A stretch of 25,000 bases of DNA. Origin: Neocallimastix lanati (nom. inval.). Its lineage: Eukaryota; Neocallimastigomycota; Neocallimastigomycetes; Neocallimastigales; Neocallimastigaceae. The translations under genes were made by a program, and so were the position numbers. Under the pieces are notes generated by a model. It was not told where the DNA came from. It was given only the letters and a program-made list of their open reading frames with translations, and did no database searches. Within the stretch, counting starts at the first letter, position 1. Each line of letters opens with the position of its first letter. Shown piece by piece: positions 8,278 through 17,035 of the stretch. The stretch lies in assembly GCA_016946835.1 (NCBI GenBank), contig JACVTC010000058.1, positions 25,001-50,000 of the forward strand, written 5' to 3'.

Positions 8278-8552
8278 TATAATACGCCATGTTTTCCGAA
8301 ATGCACTACAACAAAATAACAAATTAATGTAATAAAAATTTTCGAAATGACACACCCCCTAAATAAAAATATACGTTGAAAATAGGAAAATAGTAGCGTA
8401 TTACATATATTATACACATTGTACAAAAATTTATGATGATTATACATAAATTATATCGAAATGCCTCACATTCGTCGAAATGGGGGAGAGCGCGTTTCGG
8501 AACCGCACGTGAATAAATATAAGCCACATGTTTTTTGAGATGGCGTATTATA
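8278..8552. repeat. 13-bp inverted repeat bracketing clustered MULE ends
   Basis: TATAATACGCCAT at 8278-8290 is the exact reverse complement of 8540-8552. Inside these 275 bp lie the inner MULE right end (8296-8360), the outer right end (8410-8474) and an extra G-run end in the opposite orientation at 8482 (GGGGGAGAGCGCGTTTCGG). This is the most GC-rich patch in the window. It may be a MITE of its own or a composite of terminal repeats. Confidence 0.55.
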
Positions 8553-9043
8553 TATAAATTTTTTTATATAAATAAATAATTAAATAATAATTGTTAACAC
8601 ACTTAAATTTATGATTAATAAATTTTAATGTTGTTTATTTATTTTTATTTATTAGGAATTAAACCACTGTTCTTATGTAAATATTACAGTGAGCATTTTA
8701 TGTATTTAACAATTCATCATTTGTGCCACATTAGATTCATGTATATCACGTGCATCTATAATTATTATATACATAATTTTAGGACAGTTATCAATAATTA
8801 AATAAATATTTTATTATATAATAATTTCATAATATATATTTGATAATAAAAAAATAAAAAAATAAAAAAATAAAAAAAATTTAAATATAAAAAAGAAAAA
8901 CATTAAAAAATAAAATTATTATTAATCATAAAAAGTTATTATAACTATAAATGTAAAAATGTTTTACACTTAAAAATTACTCTTATAAAAATAAAATTTA
9001 AAAAAAAAAAAATTTTTATAAAATTTTTTATATTAAAATTAAA
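8553..9043. other. Non-coding AT-rich stretch
   Basis: No gene seen. Near 8680-8770, GTGCCACATTAGATTCATG and CACGTGCAT weakly echo, in inverted order, parts of the MULE end at 8500-8530 (CGCACGTGAA, GCCACATG), so another degraded terminal repeat may be here. Confidence 0.35.
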
Positions 9044-9241
9044 CTAATATTTAGTAATTGAACCTTTTCTTGATTTCTTATTTTCTTTATCATCAATTTC
9101 ATTTATCAACTCTACTCTTTTGATACCAGATTATAAATTACTAATATAAAATTTTATTAATAAATAACTAGTAATATTATCTATTGAAAAAGTGATACTT
9201 TTAACCAATTTATCATTATCATTAATTGGTGGTATTTCATT
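9044..9241 (-). pseudogene. Unidentified coding remnant, C-terminal-like
   Basis: The minus strand reads NEIPPINDNDKLVKSITF, continues to a stop near 9131, then the same frame goes on as SGIKRVELINEIDDKENKKS and ends at TAG (9044). Residue composition is protein-like rather than random AT translation, but I recognise no family. It may belong with the remnant at 9405-9603 on the same strand. Confidence 0.3.
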
Positions 9242-9404
9242 ATAAGAAAAAAAAAAGGAAATGGTAAAATATCGGAAAATTATACCGGAAACATCAAATA
9301 TATGAATAGATAGCCCTTTTTAAACTTACAATTTAAATATATACTATTTATAATAAAGTTAATTAGTACTTTTTATCTTATCTTGATTTTAAGTTGTATG
9401 CATT

Positions 9405-9603
9405 AAATACATTAATTAGGTTTAAATAATGTAAAAACAACGGTAGCATTGTTCAATTAATGGTTATATAATCATCAAATTTAAAGAAATCTATTAAATT
9501 AAGTAATAAGGCTTGCTCTTCATTATTTGGGCTATTATAAAAAATATTTGTTTCATAATTATATAAACAATTATTAATCCATTTTAACCATAGAACATTT
9601 ATT
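9405..9603 (-). pseudogene. Unidentified coding remnant
   Basis: The minus strand reads GINVLWLKWINNCLYNYETN, then NSPNNEEQALLLNLIDFFKF and DDYITIN before a stop, with TMLPLFLHYLNLIN beyond it. The helical, Leu-rich pattern looks like genuine protein, but no motif identifies it. It is broken by at least one stop and has no start codon. Confidence 0.35.
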
Positions 9604-9879
9604 CCATATTTTAATGTTTACAAAAATTTTATATATATGGTGTACTTCTTTTTATTACTTTATAATTACTTTAGTATTAAATAAATAAAAATTTGTAATA
9701 TTTATTAAAAATATTTTAATTGATATAGTTAAATTATTATACTAATCTAAAATGGTTTATAACTTGCAGGATAAATATCTTTTATACTATAAAATCAAAA
9801 TTTTAATTTTTAATATGAAGTATTATATATAGGTGTACCATCCATTATCATCTTTTATATTCAATTTATTTGTATTTAT

Positions 9880-10431
9880 TTTGAGTTTTTCCATTTTTTA
9901 TAAGATACTTTACCTGAGCCATCGCACATTTCGCCTAAAGAGTAGAAATGTTAAGTCTCTTAGAAGCCCAATAAAGGGATTGTAAAACAATTCCCATTAG
10001 AAAATCCTTCATTCCAGTATAATCCTAAAATAACTAGTGTCGGTATACTTCTCGTTCTTTCTTTGCTAGATTCAAGTAGTTAGGCATAATATGAAACTTA
10101 TCCCAATTACTATAGCAGAAAATAACAATTCGTTTATAAGGGATAGGAATATGAGGATTCCTAAGAAATTCCTTTATGGAATAAAATATTTCACTAATTT
10201 TATTATTCAAATCTCTGTGTGATAGGTTTCAATTCTAAATCATTTGAAAACGGGCATATCTAAGTAAGTAGGTATAGAAAAATAATTTTAGGTAACTCTT
10301 GTCCTGAAAGATAAGAAAGTAGGATCTTTATTATTAAGAAATTTGGAAACTTCCCCTCCTACCACTAAACTTGCACATTTATATTGATACCCAAATTTAT
10401 TTCATTGCTTCTAGTTCCATTTACTAGCTAA

Positions 10432-10462
<31 letters not shown>

Positions 10463-10800
10463 CCTCTTCAACTTGAAGTATTTTGATTCATTTTTTTTTT
10501 TTTTTTTTGGAAATATTTTATAGTTTGGAAGTGTTATTTTTTTTTTTTTTGCATGGATATCTTATCATCCTTAATACCAACACCTTTTTCCTGAAGACAT
10601 AGGAATAACGGTTTAAAAATCATGTTAAAGTACTCAATACCATTTCTTTTCACAATATTCCATCCATTAGAATTCCAACTAAGACAGAAAAAAAAAAAAA
10701 AAAAAAACTTTCCTGTGTTAGAATGTGAAATTAGATTTTGAGAATTAAGATTTGGAATATTGAGAGTATTGAGGTACATGATTGTCATTTATAACATTTA
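9880..10800 (-). pseudogene. LINE (non-LTR retrotransposon) ORF2 remnant
   Basis: The frame opens at ATG 10788. After a homopolymer-interrupted Phe run it reads LSWNSNGWNIVKRNGIEYF and IFKPLFLCLQEKGVG. This is the start of an AP-type (EEP) endonuclease of LINE ORF2, with the catalytic Glu in the QE(T/K) motif. After poly-T/poly-A tracts (10430-10560) sequence resumes as FGYQYKCASLVVGGEVSKF, NNKDPTF, PFSNDLELKPI, EFLRNPHIPIPYKRIVI and LYWASKRLNISTL, then AKCAMAQVKYL. I read this as the conserved tail after the reverse-transcriptase core in fungal LINEs. Several frame changes and stops are present. The rest of the endonuclease and the whole RT palm, including the catalytic Asp pair, are missing. 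It is dead; the order endonuclease then RT tail is correct for the minus strand. Confidence 0.7.
10431..10560. repeat. Cluster of poly-T tracts inside LINE remnant
   Basis: T runs at 10431-10457, 10492-10508 and 10537-10550 occupy the point where the LINE endonuclease stops and the RT tail resumes. They may mark internal deletion or homopolymer-driven rearrangement. Confidence 0.7.
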
Positions 10801-11225
10801 CTTGAAATGTAATTTGCAATTTCTTTATCCGTTAAATTTGAATTTATAATGCAATGGACAAATATTATTATAATTCATCACTTGATCTAATAAATTTCCA
10901 TTTTTTATTTAGAATCCTAAGGTTTCTTCCACAGGGTGACTTAAAACGGTTGAAACAGTAACTAAAGTAACTAAAGTAACTAAAGTAACTAAAGTAGTCA
11001 ATAACTTTGAAAATCTCTTTTTTTTTTTTTTTTTTTTTTTATTTTCTTTTTTGTTTTTACAAATTTATATTTATTATTATTGAGAAAATTTTTATTTATT
11101 TATTATTTTTTTATATTAGTAACAATTATAAATTTTTATTTTATTTTTTTTTTTATTTATCGTTTGATCTTTTAATAATAGCTTTTTTTCTCTCTTTTAT
11201 ATTTTTTTTTTTAATTTTGTTTTAA
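10801..11225. other. LINE 5' flank with ACTAAAGTA repeat
   Basis: Four 9-bp TAACTAAAG units at 10965-10996 read VTLVTLVTL on the minus strand, upstream of the LINE ORF2 start, followed by short open pieces (VEETL) broken by stops. A poly-T run at 11018-11041 and T-rich sequence follow. The plus-strand Phe/Ile-rich frame at 11007-11225 is a composition artefact. Confidence 0.4.
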
Positions 11226-11595
11226 ATAATGGAATTAAATTATTAGATATAAAAATTAATACCTAAAAAAAATATATATATATAAATTATCAAAATTAAT
11301 AATTGGTAAAATATTCTGTTATAAATTGAATTTTTTTTGATTATATAAATAAATGTAGTTGCCTGTTATTAAGAATTCAAATCATATGGTTTGGTCATAG
11401 CTATTGTTGTTGAAATTAAAGTAACTACCTCTGATTTTGTTACAGGAATAAAAAATTTGTAAAAATGAAAGTGAAGGTGGACAATTATTTCAAAAAATAA
11501 TTTCCTGGATTATGTTCAAAGAAAAGGATAGTACTATAGAAAGTATAATTCTATTTCATGAAGTATCTAAAATATTACTTATTGAGAAATAAACA

Positions 11596-11639
<44 letters not shown>

Positions 11640-12370
11640 ACTTAAATTGAAATAATTCTTTATTTCGTTCTTCACTTGTTTATTGGATTAATAAAATTGC
11701 GGACAATGTACAATGTAATATTAAGAGAATATATAACATTATTAAAGAAAATTTTAAAAAAATAAAAAGCAAAAGTGAAACAAGAAATGATCAATATAAA
11801 TGATAAACTTCTCTTTCAAAATTATTTTGAAAAAGTACTTGTAGACTTTTAAAAAAAAATTATCAATATATGTTTTATTAAAGTTTAATTGTCCTAAGAT
11901 ATAAGAGAATGGGACTTGATTTTGATTCAATATATTTTTTATTACTCCAATATTACCTTCCATAATAAATAGGTAGATTTCACTTTATAATTGTTGGATT
12001 AGGTTCATTGTTTTTAGAAGAAATAAAAAAAAATTTATTCAGGATAATATAAAAATTTTTCAGTAATAACAAATTCTATATTAGTATAAATTTTATATAT
12101 AAATACTATAAAAGCGTAAGTTAATAATATAAAAATATATAAATAATGAAAATTTATATATTTTTACAATATTAATATTTTTATATTATTAAATTATAAA
12201 TATTTTAAAAATACAGTGTATAAATCAATTGATAAAAAATTATAATACATTATACTTGAAATTTTAAAATAAAAGTTTAAAAACTGAATTTATAATAAAA
12301 AAAAAAAAAAAAAAAATTAAATTAAATTAAATTAAAAACTTAATTAAAATTTTAATTAAAATTTTAATTA

Positions 12371-12407
<37 letters not shown>

Positions 12408-12480
12408 GTTTTATTAATAATAATAATAAAATTAATAATAATAATGAAAGCTAAAACAGTTATAATATAAAAGCTGATAA
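11226..12480. other. Non-coding AT-rich stretch with homopolymers
   Basis: Contains a poly-A run of about 36 nt at 11599-11634, T runs at 12377-12406 and ATTAA repeats at 12316-12335. The patches at 11350-11580 and 11640-12010 have a slightly more balanced composition, as decayed coding DNA often does, but no reading in any frame matched a family I know. The 69-codon minus frame at 11754-11963 is not supported. Confidence 0.4.
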
Positions 12481-12539
12481 TATAAAGATAATGATGAAGT
12501 GAGAAATTACTAATGTAATTACATTAGTAATAAAGTAAT

Positions 12540-13680
12540 AATAATGAAGATTATAAAGTCAAATACTATGATTTATATAGAGTAGTGAATTATATTAAAG
12601 AAATAACTAAAAAGATAGAATTAGAGAATGACTTTTCTTCCGAATTTAATAAATTCTTTAAATAAATTTTTATAAATTTTGATTACATTGAAAAGTGAAA
12701 TATGAATTTTCTACTTAAAAATGGGTATATTGAAAAGAAAATACCAAAATTAATAAATTATGAAATGTTGACAAAAGATTATATAAACAAATGTAGAGAA
12801 ATTATTTGGACATTATTAATTAAAAATAGTTATTAAATATATATGTTATTACCAATAATAATTACTGTTTTCAGGAGTGAGAAAGTTAAAAATAAAGACT
12901 AAGGATGTTGTAGAATTTATAATTAAAATTATTTTATAAAAAAAAAGTTTTATATTTATTTAATTATTTTTTTTTTATAATTATTATTCTTAAAAATAAT
13001 TTTTATGGGTATTTTAATTATTTTTTATTAAATCAAAAAAGAAAAAAAGTTAACTTATCTTTAAATGACCATAATTAAAAATTAAGACTGAAGATATTAG
13101 AAAATTTATTGAAAATAAATTTTCGGCATGGAAGAAAAATTTATGTAAAGATGAAAAAATAAAAAATGCTAATGATTCATTGACAAGTAATTTTGATGAA
13201 GAAAGGATTATAGAATTCCTAAAAGATACAATAATAAACAATTTCGGTTACGATTACGATTATGAGTATGAATTTTTAGATAAATATTACAGTATAATTT
13301 ATTCATTGTTAAGTTTAAGTGATGAATATGAAATTATTTCTAAAAAGAATTTTAATGAAAATGATAATATTCGTGAATTATTAATAATTCCAAAGGATAA
13401 TCTTGAAACTAATATATTAAATAATAATAAATCTGATATTATTTATATTATGGTTAAAAATTTGCAAAAAAAAAAAAAAAAAAAGAAAGTTGAAGAAGGA
13501 ATGTATTGAAACTTTAGATTGCAACAAAATTTTTTAGTATTTGATGGTATTGAATTAAAAAAGAAATATGATAAAATCATTAAATTTGGAATAGCCTTTA
13601 ATGAAGAAAATTGTGATGTAATTTACGAAATAAATTATGGAAATTGTTTTTTTAAAAAAAAAAAAAGAAATTCAAAAAGA
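12540..13680 (+). pseudogene. PD-(D/E)XK_9 (DUF1703)-type nuclease C-terminal half, decayed
   Basis: Pieces in order: NEDYKVKYYDLYRVVNYI (from about 12540); IEKKIPKLINYEMLTKDYIN and IIWTLLIKNSY (12730-12840), resembling the IW..LLFSGYLT strand of AAA-ATPase-like proteins; LKIKTKDVVEFI (about 12890) and LKIKTEDIRKFIENKF (from 13075), two versions of the KIPN.EV segment; an open stretch at 13075-13509 with ERIIEFLKDTI and ELLIIPKDNLETN, matching the nuclease core; then, after a poly-A tract (13466-13485) and a frame change, QQNFLVFDGIELKKKYDKII and KFGIAFNEENCDVIYE, the typical C-terminal strand. The expected E.K catalytic strand reads IYIMVKN, so the active site is lost. No ATG, many stops. 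Confidence 0.6.
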
Positions 13681-14763
13681 AATATATACAGGAGAGAATT
13701 ACCGAGATGCTATTGATAGTAATTGTTACTTAATTGATAAAACAAAAATGATATCAAAATATTTCTAATAGCAAAGAAAAAAGTGACGATACAGAAGATG
13801 GAAATAAAGACAGACTTCAAAAAAAAATATGGTGGCTATTCTTATTTTTCTGATAAAGGTATTATTAAAAATATATATAATCCATATTCTATAATGAAAT
13901 TCGTTCAGAAAAATAAAAATAAAGTCGATAATTTTGAATTATCTAATTATTGGGTTTATTCAGAGAAAAATAAAGAATTAAAAAAGCTTCTTAAAAATAG
14001 TAACTTTAATTTTGATGTGAAATTTATAAATTTGTTATGTGGTAAAATAGTTGACTTATCATTTGATACATATTCACAAATTGAATATAATTATTTAAGA
14101 AAAGATATTTCATATAAAGACATCTGGAAAGTTTTATTTTTTTCTGGTTATTTAACAGTAGCAGATGAAAAAGAATATAAAGAAAACATCAAAAATATGA
14201 ATGATAAAATGATAAAAATTACATCAAATGAACCTAAATTAATAGAAATGGATTAAATTGAAATTCAATCCAATAAAAATAATTTATTTGAAAAAAAGGA
14301 ATCGAAAGATAATATATTTTAAAATTCCAAATCAAGAAGTTTTAGAATATTTATATCATTTAATAGATGAACTAAATAACAAAAAAAAATATATATAAAT
14401 CTAAGAAAAAGACTCCTATTCAGTAAATGATATTCTAAATTTCATTAATAAGTATTAATGAAATTTATAAAAAAAAAATAATAAAAAAAAATTAAAAGTG
14501 ATTAATGAAAATTTAAGTAAATATCTATCAATATTTAGTTCACATCATTTACCTGTTAGGAATAAAAGGAATTCCGAGAAATCAAAGAAAACTACGGAAT
14601 CGACAGAATCCACAAAATCGACTGAAAGTTCAACTCCTGAACATTTTTATCAACTATTTTTAATGCCGTTTTTTGTGAATCTTAATGTTAAAGATTTAGT
14701 AGTAGAACTAGAAAGTTAATACGGTATAATTGATTTAGGTTTTCCTAGTAGAAAAAAAAATTA
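13679..14763 (+). pseudogene. AAA-ATPase-like + PDDEXK_9 protein, internally deleted pseudogene
   Basis: Starts EIYTGENYRDAIDSNCYLID followed by KTKMI, the TG..(F/Y)R.....YY.DKT.LI opening of AAA-ATPase-like (PF09820-type) proteins, and stops at about 13767. The Walker A and B segment is absent. Sequence resumes with FKKKYGGYSYFSDKGI, NIYNPYSIMKFVQKN, NYWVYSEKNKELKKLL and IWKVLFFSGYLTVADEKEYK (13800-14256), the normal C-terminal half of the ATPase domain. KIPNQEVLEYLYHLIDELNN follows at about 14320-14390 after a frame break. At 14498-14763, after a Thr/Ser/Glu linker (TTESTESTKST), FYQLFLMPFFVNLNVKDLVV and IDLGFPSRKK mark the start of the PD-(D/E)XK domain; the remainder is missing. Most apparent starts are GTG or TTG, so none is a real start codon. 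The preceding remnant abuts it in the same orientation. Confidence 0.68.
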
Positions 14764-15120
14764 ATATTTTAATTTAATTATAATTCTTATTTGTACGAAT
14801 TAAACTAATGCACCTGGATTATAATTTATTACTAACAATTTTTTAAAGGAATGAATGAATTTTTATAAATATTTATGATTATAATCAGAATTTAAAATTT
14901 TATTAAATTTGTATTTCTTTAATTTTTTTTTTTAATTTTTAATATTTATATATATATATATATGGATTATACATTCCAACCACAACAAATAAATTATAAT
15001 TTAATTTAAAATATACATAATATAATATAAAATTGTTAAAATTTTCTTTTTTTTTATATTTTATTTTATTTTATTTTTTATTTTATTTTTTTTTTTTTTT
15101 TTTTTTATATTCTATTTTAT

Positions 15121-15152
<32 letters not shown>

Positions 15153-15739
15153 CTAAATTTTAATTTTAATAAAAAAAAATAATATTTAATTTATATTTTA
15201 ATAGATGTAATGAAGATATTCAAATCATTATTATATAAATAAATATTGGCACTTTTATGGACTTTTTGTATGAAATTTTAAAAAAAATAAACCATAAAGT
15301 AATTAAAAAAAAATAAATGTAGAATTAAGAATTATTAATTGAACTTTATTTTATTAATATGGAATTCATTAAAAGTAATTACCATTTACAACATTTATGA
15401 AAAATAATGAATTTATATATATAAATTATAGCTTGTGTCAAATATAAAGAAGATTAAAAATAAGGAATTTAAAATTAATGAAATTTAATAAAATATAAAG
15501 GTAATTAAACTTTATAATTTAAATTATAAAATGATATATATATAAAAAAAAAAAAAAAAAAAAAAAAATAAAATGAAAACTTAAATTTGAGAGGGAATTT
15601 TTTTTTTTGTTCTGTTAAAAAATTAGGTTTGTTAATTTGGTCATTTTATCTCCATTAATATATTTAATTAGAACATCAGCAGCAAACATGTATTTTATTA
15701 ACATCGGTGACAAAAATTTTTAAACAAGGATATTAGCTA

Positions 15740-15770
<31 letters not shown>
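14764..15770. other. Non-coding AT-rich stretch with long T and A runs
   Basis: Poly-T runs at 15085-15106 and 15123-15152 and poly-A runs at 15545-15567 and 15742-15771. No supported gene. The patch at 15600-15720 has balanced codons on both strands and may belong to the copia remnant that follows, but no copia motif could be placed in it. Confidence 0.45.
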
Positions 15771-15775
<5 letters not shown>

Positions 15776-16290
15776 TTTATATGACCTTTAAACAGTCAAA
15801 CGGACGGGCAATGATATTAATCATTTTATTTTCCTAAGTTTCATAAAATTAATGGTTTCAATAAGCTTTCATTTAAACCATATATTTTTCAAAAAAAAAT
15901 AAATGGAGAATTTGTTTCATGTATGACAGATGTGTATATGTAGACAATTTACAAATCAAAGGTATTAAATCAAAAATATATAAAGTCGTATTATGAAATA
16001 AAGAAAAAAAATTTTTAATAAAATATCAAAATGAAAAGAGGGAGGATTCTCTACAAAGGAATTAAAATTGAACTAAATAATCAAAAAACTATACTAACAC
16101 TGTAAGTATTGTTAATATATTTAGAACGTTGTAAAAATAGTAAAGAATAATCCTTAAGAATCATCAAAAAAATTAAGAAGCAAAGGTAATATGTTGATAA
16201 CAAAAACACTAAAAGAGCAAGTATATTTTCTTATTATAGAGAATTAATAGATAATACTATTCTGATTTACAATTTTAGTAAAAGATCAAT
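15771..16290 (+). pseudogene. Ty1/copia-type reverse transcriptase remnant
   Basis: Begins right after a poly-A run with RALYDL then, one frame over, KQSNGRAM: together the (K/R)ALYGLKQS motif of copia reverse transcriptases. NHFIFLSFIKLMVS follows. About 15900-16008 reads NKWRICFMYDRCVYVDNLQI then KGIKSKIYKVV, the catalytic YVDD box mutated to YVDN. Next come YKGIKIELNNQKTILTL (about 16055-16100), the usual LGI.IE strand, and YYRELIDNTILIY (about 16235-16275), matching the YRELIGSLLY motif before the RNase H region. Frame changes and stops separate all of these. Integrase, gag and LTRs were not found nearby. The fragment is dead. Confidence 0.68.
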
Positions 16291-16499
16291 CTATATTAGA
16301 TAAAATGTCATACATCAGAAAAATAAAAAATTGTCTATTTTAATAATAAATTTCTTATAATCATTGATATATATTATTTTTTTTTTTTTTTTTGTTTCTT
16401 TGATGATGTAGTCTACTATAAATGAAGTTAGCAGAGATAATGTCAATAGCTGGTTTTTTTTTTTTTTTTTAAATAATTTATTTATTATGTAGTATTTTG

Positions 16500-17035
16500 A
16501 AGTATGTCTAAAGGTGTTCTATTAAAACGATCTTTTTTATTTATATCTGCTCCATGTTCAACTAAATATTTGAATATAATTTCATTACCTTTTTGACATA
16601 CATAAAAAAAACAGGCTACCAAAATTATTAAAAGTAAAATCTTGTTTTAAAATTTCATATTTTGAAATTTGTTGAGTTAAATCGGATGTAGATATTGCAA
16701 TTTTATTTTTATAATTACAAAAGTAAAACATCCAGGATAAATTCATTATCAAAAAGCTTTAAATTGAAAAAAATTATTTTAAAAATTTCAATATTTTTTT
16801 TCTTTTATTAATCTTTTTATTAATAACAATGATGATATTTCAATCTTTCAAAAGAAAGTGAATACTTATCATACATTTCATATAAAATATCATTTTTATT
16901 TTCATAAAATATATTACCATTATTATATTAATTATTAATTAATATTTTTAATTCATCAATATTTTTTATATCAATTGCACTAACATAGGAATCAAAATGA
17001 AAATTATCGTAATAGTTGAGATTATCATAAATCAT
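16500..17035 (-). pseudogene. Ankyrin-repeat protein pseudogene
   Basis: A plausible ATG at 17035 opens MIYDNLNYYDNFHFDSYVSA, IDIKNIDELKILINN, then a TAA, and the frame continues NNGNIFYENKNDILYEMYDK to another stop near 16830. IEIFKIIFFNLKLFDNEFI appears in a different frame. The 3' part (16500-16615) is a clear ankyrin unit: CQKGNEIIFKYLVEHGADIN followed by KKDRFNRTPLDIL. The order N-terminal helix pair then repeats is that of anaerobic-fungal ankyrin proteins, which usually carry many repeats; here the gene ends after about one. Ankyrin repeats mediate protein binding; no catalytic domain is visible. At least two stops and one frameshift make it non-functional. Confidence 0.7.

Larger units (their letters stand above)
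5643..8360. mobile_element. Inner Mutator-like element with long terminal inverted repeats
   Basis: The left end, from AGGGGAGTGTGCATTTCGA at 5642 to about 5704, aligns with the reverse complement of 8296-8360. Shared strings include CATTTCGAAAATTTTTA, AATTTGT and TATTTTGTTGTA in the same order, about 60 bp in all. The element is about 2.7 kb and contains a decayed transposase tail (6282-6632) and the 63-bp minisatellite element (7277-8182). AAATAAA occurs immediately outside both ends and could be a remnant target duplication, but this is weak in such AT-rich DNA. It lies wholly inside the outer MULE. Confidence 0.7.
4344..8474. mobile_element. Outer Mutator-like element (degenerate, nested)
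   Basis: The left end begins GGGGGAG at 4344, followed by GCATTTCGACATAATTTATG and, further in, TTACAATGTGGCTTG. The reverse complement of about 8410-8474 gives GCATTTCGATATAATTTATG followed by TGTACAATG: the same features in inverted order. These are read as terminal inverted repeats of one MULE. The MULE-type transposase remnant at 4660-5115 lies just inside the left end. The element now also contains the inner element 5643-8360. Its right terminal G-run cannot be fixed, because the G-run at 8482 points the other way. Confidence 0.55.

Noticed and set aside
8324-8527. 67-codon minus-strand frame
   Set aside because: It crosses MULE terminal repeats, so the frame is fortuitous.
11007-11225. 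72-codon Phe-rich plus-strand frame
   Set aside because: Poly-T translation; looks like a membrane protein only because of base composition.
11754-11963. 69-codon minus-strand frame
   Set aside because: Somewhat balanced residues but no recognisable motif, and it ends in AT-rich filler; not enough to call a gene.
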